Position numbers and translations under genes: made by a program | The notes under the pieces: generated by a model | The model's database searches: none | Seen by the model: the letters and a program-made list of their open reading frames with translations, nothing else | What the model was told of the DNA's origin: nothing | Shown here: positions 59,962 through 64,000 of the stretch, piece after piece | How the letters are laid out: the number at the start of each line of letters is the position of its first letter | How positions within the stretch are numbered: position 1 is the first letter of the stretch | NCBI RefSeq assembly: GCF_003194565.2 | Contig: NZ_QICH01000001.1 | Location: 930,001-994,000 of the forward strand | Reading direction: 5' to 3' | DNA from: Kangiella spongicola | Lineage (GTDB): Bacteria > Pseudomonadota > Gammaproteobacteria > Enterobacterales > Kangiellaceae | Length of the DNA stretch: 64,000 bases

Positions 59962-60911
59962 TACTTTTCCTCCTGTGACGCGTTGTGCGTTGAATCATTT
60001 TTTAGATTATTGTTTAGCATCGGAAAGCCCAACTCTTCTCGCGCCGCATAATAAGTTTCTGCGACAGCTCGGGCGATGGTACGTACGCGCAGGATAAAGC
60101 GCTGGCGTTCAGTAACGGAAATAGCACCACGCGCATCAAGCAAGTTAAACGTATGTGACGCTTTTAAAACCATCTCATAGGCTGGCAGCGGTAAGTTGTT
60201 TTTAATCAGATTATTGGATTCCGACTCGCAGTAATCAAACAACTCGAATAATTTATCGACGTTGGCATGCTCAAAGTTGTATTTCGACTGCTCAACTTCG
60301 TTTTGATGGAACACGTCGCGATAATAAACTTTACCTAATGGCCCATCAGTCCAAACTAAATCGTAAATGCTATCGACTTCTTGTAGGTACATGGCGATAC
60401 GCTCAAGACCATAGGTAATTTCGCCCATAACAGGCTTACACTCGATACCACCAGCTTGTTGGAAGTAAGTAAACTGCGTCACTTCCATGCCGTTTAGCCA
60501 AACTTCCCAACCAAGACCCCATGCGCCAAGCGTTGGTGATTCCCAGTTATCTTCGACGAAGCGAATATCATGCTCTAGCGGATCGATACCAATTTTCTTT
60601 AATGAACCAAGGTACATTTCTTGAATATCAAGCGGTGATGGTTTGATCACAACTTGGTATTGGTAGTAGTGCTGTAGACGGTTTGGGTTTTCACCATAGC
60701 GACCATCCGTCGGGCGGCGACAAGGTTGCACATACGCCGCGCTCCAAGGCTCAGGGCCAATGGCGCGGAGGAATGTTGCAGGGTGGAATGTACCAGCGCC
60801 AACTTCGAGATCGAGCGGTTGCTGGATGACACAGCCTTGTTCGGCCCAATAATTTTGCAGGGTTAAAATCAGTCCCTGAAATGTTTTTGTACTTTCGTTA
60901 GCTTGAGTCAC
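59961..60911 (-). CDS. glyQ: Glycyl-tRNA synthetase alpha subunit
   Basis: A GTG at 60911 with GAAGG seven bases upstream is preferred to the TTG at 60947; the product is then 316 residues, close to E. coli GlyQ (303). Motifs include [78 protein letters not shown] and [13 protein letters not shown]. It forms the class II active site. The C-terminal tail [15 protein letters not shown] is longer than usual. Confidence 0.95.
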   Translation of the reverse strand: MTQANESTKTFQGLILTLQNYWAEQGCVIQQPLDLEVGAGTFHPATFLRAIGPEPWSAAYVQPCRRPTDGRYGENPNRLQHYYQYQVVIKPSPLDIQEMYLGSLKKIGIDPLEHDIRFVEDNWESPTLGAWGLGWEVWLNGMEVTQFTYFQQAGGIECKPVMGEITYGLERIAMYLQEVDSIYDLVWTDGPLGKVYYRDVFHQNEVEQSKYNFEHANVDKLFELFDYCESESNNLIKNNLPLPAYEMVLKASHTFNLLDARGAISVTERQRFILRVRTIARAVAETYYAAREELGFPMLNNNLKNDSTHNASQEEK

Positions 60912-61021
60912 AGGTATGCCTTCGCTAAAGTGAATGGAGAAAATCAATTAATGGTCGGATTATACGGCAATTTGGGTTATTTTCTAACCTAGAAAGCCAA
61001 CAAATTCAGGAGAATGCATAA

Positions 61022-61825
61022 ATGTTGAAGATTCGCGCAATAACTAACCTGATATTAGTCGCAGCAATGATTTTTATCAGTTATTACAGCAGTATCGTCG
61101 GAATTAACGGCGAGACTCAAGCTACCGTCAGCAAAGGCTTATCGACAGATTTCACCCCAGCACCCTACGCATTCTCAATTTGGGGCATTATTTTTGTCAT
61201 GCTGGTGGTGGTAGCGATAAAAGACATTCGTTTAGCCTTCTCAGAAAATGCCGAGCAAAAAGCGCAAAGTGGCTGGTCGATGAATTGCTGGTTGACCGTT
61301 GCTATTGCGCTAACCATTGCTTGGGTCATCGTTTGGTCATACCTGCAAATTGGTTGGTCGTTAGTGATCATGGCGGGCATATTTATCAGTCTATTACTGT
61401 CAGTTATAAGGCAGAGCCCAAGACCGGTCAGTGCCAATATAACCCTAGCTTTGTATTTCGGTTGGATCAGTGTCGCCTTAGTCGCCAATGAATCCGCTTG
61501 GTTAGTGCATCTTGGCTGGCTCTCTGAAGCGGGCGAGGGCTGGCTGAGCGATCCAAACTTCAGCGTCATGCAGTCTGCTTTGAGTTTGGTCTTGTTTGCG
61601 TTAGTGCTGAGCTTTAAGTCAGTTAAAAAAGGTTTAGAGCCCGCTATTTTTGTTTATCCCATGGTCGGCGTCTGGGCTTATATCGCCATTATGGTCAAAA
61701 ACGCCGCAGGGAACCCTAATCTATTGGTGTATGTTTCGGCCTTCTTTGCGTTAATATTACTAGTAGTTACTGGCTATTTCGGCACTAAGTGGAACAGTAG
61801 CTATTCGGCCAAAGCTAAAGATTGA
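61022..61825 (+). CDS. TspO/MBR-like membrane protein
   Basis: The 267-residue protein has about seven hydrophobic segments. The PAPYAFSIWGIIFVML region resembles TspO/MBR and similar tryptophan-rich families, with Trp residues in SLVLFALV...GVWAYIAIM regions. True TspO is ~160 residues with five helices, so this is a longer relative, perhaps of the tryptophan-rich sensory group. Function unknown. Confidence 0.6.
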   Translation: MLKIRAITNLILVAAMIFISYYSSIVGINGETQATVSKGLSTDFTPAPYAFSIWGIIFVMLVVVAIKDIRLAFSENAEQKAQSGWSMNCWLTVAIALTIAWVIVWSYLQIGWSLVIMAGIFISLLLSVIRQSPRPVSANITLALYFGWISVALVANESAWLVHLGWLSEAGEGWLSDPNFSVMQSALSLVLFALVLSFKSVKKGLEPAIFVYPMVGVWAYIAIMVKNAAGNPNLLVYVSAFFALILLVVTGYFGTKWNSSYSAKAKD

Positions 61826-61861
61826 ATTGATAAACCATAATAACAATCAGTTGGAACAGTA

Positions 61862-62470
61862 ATGTCTAAACAAAGCTTGCCTAAACATAACTTGGCGAAA
61901 AACAGCTTGCCAAAAAAAAGATGTGGCTGGGTCAGCGATGACCCACTATACATCGAATATCACGATACCGAATGGGGACGTCCCGAGTATGATGATCAAA
62001 AGCTGTTTGAAATGTTGTGCCTCGAAGGAGCGCAGGCGGGATTGAGTTGGATTACCGTACTGAAAAAGCGTGAACATTACCGCGAAGTATTCGATAACTT
62101 CGACCCGCATAAGATCGCACAATATGAAGATAAAAAACGCGAACAGCTGTTAAACGACGCTGGAATTATCCGAAACAAGCTGAAAGTGAATGCTTTTATC
62201 GTCAACGCCCAGCGGTACTTAGAAATTACACAAACCCAAAGATTTAAAGATTATGTGTGGCAATTTGTCGGCGGTAAACCGATTAAGAATCATTGGAAAA
62301 GCCTAAAAGAAGTACCCGTAACCACGCCAGAGTCCGACGCTATGGCAAAACGACTGAAAAAAGACGGCTTCAAGTTTGTCGGCAGCACCATCTGTTACGC
62401 CTATATGCAGGCCACCGGGATGGTGAATGATCATGTGCAAGGGTGTTTTCTAAGACAGGATGGTTTGTAG
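61862..62470 (+). CDS. tag: DNA-3-methyladenine glycosylase I
   Basis: The 202-residue protein matches Tag: CGWVSDDPLYIEYHDTEWGRPEYDD near the start, LCLEGAQAGLSWITVLKKREHYR with catalytic/binding Glu and Trp, then FKFVGSTICYAYMQATGMVNDHV. A zinc ligand set is formed by early Cys and C-terminal His/Cys residues. It removes 3-methyladenine from alkylated DNA. Slightly longer N-terminus (SKQSLPKHNLAKNSLPKKR) than E. coli Tag. Confidence 0.94.
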   Translation: MSKQSLPKHNLAKNSLPKKRCGWVSDDPLYIEYHDTEWGRPEYDDQKLFEMLCLEGAQAGLSWITVLKKREHYREVFDNFDPHKIAQYEDKKREQLLNDAGIIRNKLKVNAFIVNAQRYLEITQTQRFKDYVWQFVGGKPIKNHWKSLKEVPVTTPESDAMAKRLKKDGFKFVGSTICYAYMQATGMVNDHVQGCFLRQDGL

Positions 62471-62494
62471 GAAGCTTATGGATGAGACTTACTT

Positions 62495-62513
62495 CCCCCC
62501 CCCCCCCCCCCCC
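62495..62513 (+). repeat. Homopolymeric poly-C tract (19 C)
   Basis: An uninterrupted run of 19 C bases in otherwise AT-rich intergenic DNA, ending 17 bases upstream of a TTGACA hexamer. Such runs change length by slipped-strand mispairing and can tune promoter strength. Confidence 0.95.
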
Positions 62514-62530
62514 ATGTATCTTAAATATAT

Positions 62531-62559
62531 TTGACAGATAAGTAGGGCGAGACTACAGT
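62531..62559 (+). promoter_or_regulatory. Sigma-70 promoter candidate for the gene at 62593
   Basis: TTGACA (62531-62536), exactly 17 bases, TACAGT (62554-62559; four of six to TATAAT). The predicted start lies ~25 bases before the ATG, and the poly-C run sits just upstream of the -35. Confidence 0.6.
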
Positions 62560-62592
62560 CGCTCAAATTAACCAAAAATTTAAGGAAGAATT

Positions 62593-63171
62593 ATGAAGAA
62601 AATAATCCTTTTAATCATATCAGTAACGCTAATTTCTTGTACTCATGCACAAAAAAAGTACAGTAATATTGATACGACTAAGATTGCATATGGGAATTTT
62701 CTGTTAAAAATCCCAACAAATTTATTGCCGAATGCTGTTCTTATTGCTGGAAGTAGTGGTGAAGATAATTACCTTGAAGGAGTGGGTATTAAGTTTAGTG
62801 ACAGACAAGCTTTATGGGGTGGAGTTTTCATTCAAGAACCTACAGTGGCACAAGTTGGAGAGTGTACTAATACTGAGTCAGATGTTGATTTAAAGTTAGC
62901 TCTTGAGAAGATAAATCAGGAGTTAAATGGTCATAGACTCCAGAAGCAGTACATGGATCTTATTAAAAGTTCGAGTTGCCAGATTCCTCAGGGTACATCC
63001 AGCGTCAGCACAGACATAACTCCTCAGTTTATAATTGCTTCACGATGTGAAAATTTAGAGTGTAGCACTTATGTTGTCGAAAAAAACAATGCAAATAACT
63101 CCCAGATCCTTATGTTATTTACTAAAGGCCTTACATGGAGTTGGATAAAGAAAGTCATAAAAGGAGCTTAA
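62593..63171 (+). CDS. Lipoprotein of unknown function downstream of a poly-C tract (192 aa)
   Basis: The signal MKKIILLIISVTLISC has Cys16 in a lipobox (LISC); the mature protein is AT-rich and polar with four further Cys residues (VGECTN, SSCQIP and SRCENLECS) that could form disulfides. AAGGAAG precedes the ATG. It starts 79 bases after the homopolymer and is followed at once by another unknown gene. No family recognised. Possible phase-variable surface lipoprotein, by analogy only. Confidence 0.65.
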   Translation: MKKIILLIISVTLISCTHAQKKYSNIDTTKIAYGNFLLKIPTNLLPNAVLIAGSSGEDNYLEGVGIKFSDRQALWGGVFIQEPTVAQVGECTNTESDVDLKLALEKINQELNGHRLQKQYMDLIKSSSCQIPQGTSSVSTDITPQFIIASRCENLECSTYVVEKNNANNSQILMLFTKGLTWSWIKKVIKGA

Positions 63172-63172
63172 A

Positions 63173-63517
63173 ATGTTGGAGAAGTTAACAATAAATGAAA
63201 AAAATGATTTATACACAATAATAGTTAGTGTTATTGGAGAGGGTGTTTCTATTGCCCAGAGGAAGCCTTACTTTAATGAGCAGACAATCAAAATAGTAAG
63301 AGAGATGGTCGAAGCAAACAGGGATTGTAATGAAGCGATGAAAGAGCTTGTTACTAATTTAATAACGGCGGGCAGGCTACCAGCTAGGAAGTGGCTTAGA
63401 AAAGCTTTAGGACGAGTAAATGGTTTAATCAAAGCTTCTGATGATTTTAACGGATTTGGTTGTAAGGCCTCTGTAAAAATAAAGTGGAAGAGCCCAATCA
63501 TTATGACTACTTACTAA
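63173..63517 (+). CDS. Small protein of unknown function (114 aa)
   Basis: It begins one base after the previous stop, with AAAGGAG upstream, so the two are cotranscribed. The protein is helical and charged, without signal peptide or membrane segment; LYTIIVSVIGEGVSIAQRKPYF and RLPARKWLRKALGRVNGLI are notable. Not recognised. AT-rich like its neighbour. Confidence 0.55.
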   Translation: MLEKLTINEKNDLYTIIVSVIGEGVSIAQRKPYFNEQTIKIVREMVEANRDCNEAMKELVTNLITAGRLPARKWLRKALGRVNGLIKASDDFNGFGCKASVKIKWKSPIIMTTY

Positions 63518-63521
63518 TAAT

Positions 63522-63552
63522 AAAAAGCCACTGAGAAATTCAGCGGCTTTTA
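63522..63552. terminator. Terminator between convergent genes
   Basis: AAAAGCC-A-CTGA pairs with TCAG-C-GGCTTTT around GAAAT, with A- and T-runs on either side. Confidence 0.75.
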
Positions 63553-63572
63553 TCGTTAATAAGAATCGAAAA

Positions 63573-64000
63573 TTATTTTAACTGCGCTAATATCGCTTTG
63601 GCGGTATCAGCAGAAGAGGCTGGGTTTTGACCGGTGATTAAGTTTCCATCGATCTGGATAAACGACTCCCAGTCGTTACCTTTGCTGTAGTGACCGCCGT
63701 TTTGTTGTAGCATGTCTTCAACCAAGAAAGGGACTATCTCGGTGAGCTCTACAGCAGCTTCTTCGGAGTTACTAAAGCCTGTGACTTTCTTGCCCGAAAC
63801 TAACGAATATCCATCCTCTGCTTTCGTGTTTTTAAATACTGCTGGGGCGTGACAAACCGCACCGACAGGTTTGTTCTTATGGTAAAGGTGCTCAATGATC
63901 GCCTTTGAGTCGCTATCTTCGGCTAAATCCCAAAGTGGACCATGCCCACCTGGGTAGAACACTGCATCGAATTCGGCGGGATTTACTTTCGATAAGACTT
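63573..64000 (-). CDS. DJ-1/PfpI family protein, 5' end outside the window
   Basis: The frame is open to base 64000, so the N-terminal part is missing. The visible part contains DAVFYPGGHGPLWDL, the nucleophile elbow VGAVCHAPAVFKN with the conserved Cys, and a C-terminal GNLITGQNPASSADTAKAIL, which is typical of the HchA/PfpI-like class I amidotransferase group. Related proteins act as glyoxalases/chaperones or proteases. Exact function unknown. Confidence 0.88.
   Translation of the reverse strand, partial: VLSKVNPAEFDAVFYPGGHGPLWDLAEDSDSKAIIEHLYHKNKPVGAVCHAPAVFKNTKAEDGYSLVSGKKVTGFSNSEEAAVELTEIVPFLVEDMLQQNGGHYSKGNDWESFIQIDGNLITGQNPASSADTAKAILAQLK

Overview
The window looks like chromosome of a Gram-negative gammaproteobacterium with moderate to low GC. 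Several gene orders point there: rhlB divergent from trxA-rho followed by ubiD-fre; rsmD divergent from ftsY-ftsE-ftsX with rpoH close by; and separate glyQ/glyS subunits next to gmhB. The combination would suit a marine Oceanospirillales-type bacterium such as Kangiella. That genus guess comes from gene order and composition only and is weak.

Layout: 1-2000 holds the end of an acyl-CoA thioesterase gene and small exported proteins. 2100-8840 is a housekeeping block (rhlB, trxA, rho, ubiD, fre) interrupted between rho and ubiD by an AT-rich stretch with a degenerate duplicated element and an unknown membrane protein. 8870-10610 carries lipoproteins and an orphan solute-binding protein. 10900-18450 is rpoH, yceI, ftsXEY, rsmD, a parvulin, rsmJ and a pseudouridine synthase. 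The rpoH upstream region carries two tandem CIRCE operators (one exact, one with a single mismatch) and a sigma-E-like promoter. 18500-25400 has a membrane protein/HTH pair, a uracil-DNA-glycosylase-like protein, DUF1415 and DUF3703 proteins, and an MMPL/LolA-like/TetR operon.

25400-43000 is a type VI secretion (T6SS) locus. The main cluster encodes a TssC-type sheath protein, TagJ/ImpE, an OmpA-domain lipoprotein, TssE, TssF, TssG, ClpV, Hcp and VgrG. A VgrG-linked cargo cassette follows: DUF4123 adaptor, PAAR tip, two small paralogues (one cytoplasmic, one exported), a lipoprotein and a DUF2235/Tle1 phospholipase. TssA, TssB, a first TssC, TssJ, TssK, TssL and TssM are not in the window, so the locus is split or incomplete. 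Divergent from the sheath gene lies a two-gene unit that resembles a pore-forming toxin with a membrane immunity protein. It is the best candidate here for something undescribed.

43000-49000 is a tightly packed minus-strand run: a CDP-glycerol glycerophosphotransferase-like protein, a TagD-like cytidylyltransferase, a WaaE-like glycosyltransferase, oligopeptidase A and an FGGY kinase. It suggests phosphoglycerol decoration of a surface glycan. 49000-61000 has glutathione reductase, a TraB/GumN lipoprotein, an ATP-grasp ligase, a PAS-GGDEF-EAL protein, a gamma-carbonic anhydrase, a DUF481 outer-membrane protein, an SDR-like protein, gmhB, glyS and glyQ. 61000-64000 has a TspO-like membrane protein, tag, a 19-C homopolymer just upstream of a promoter for two unknown AT-rich genes, and the edge of a DJ-1/PfpI gene.

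No rRNA, tRNA, CRISPR array, transposase or replication origin was recognised. All family assignments were made by reading motifs, without database searches.
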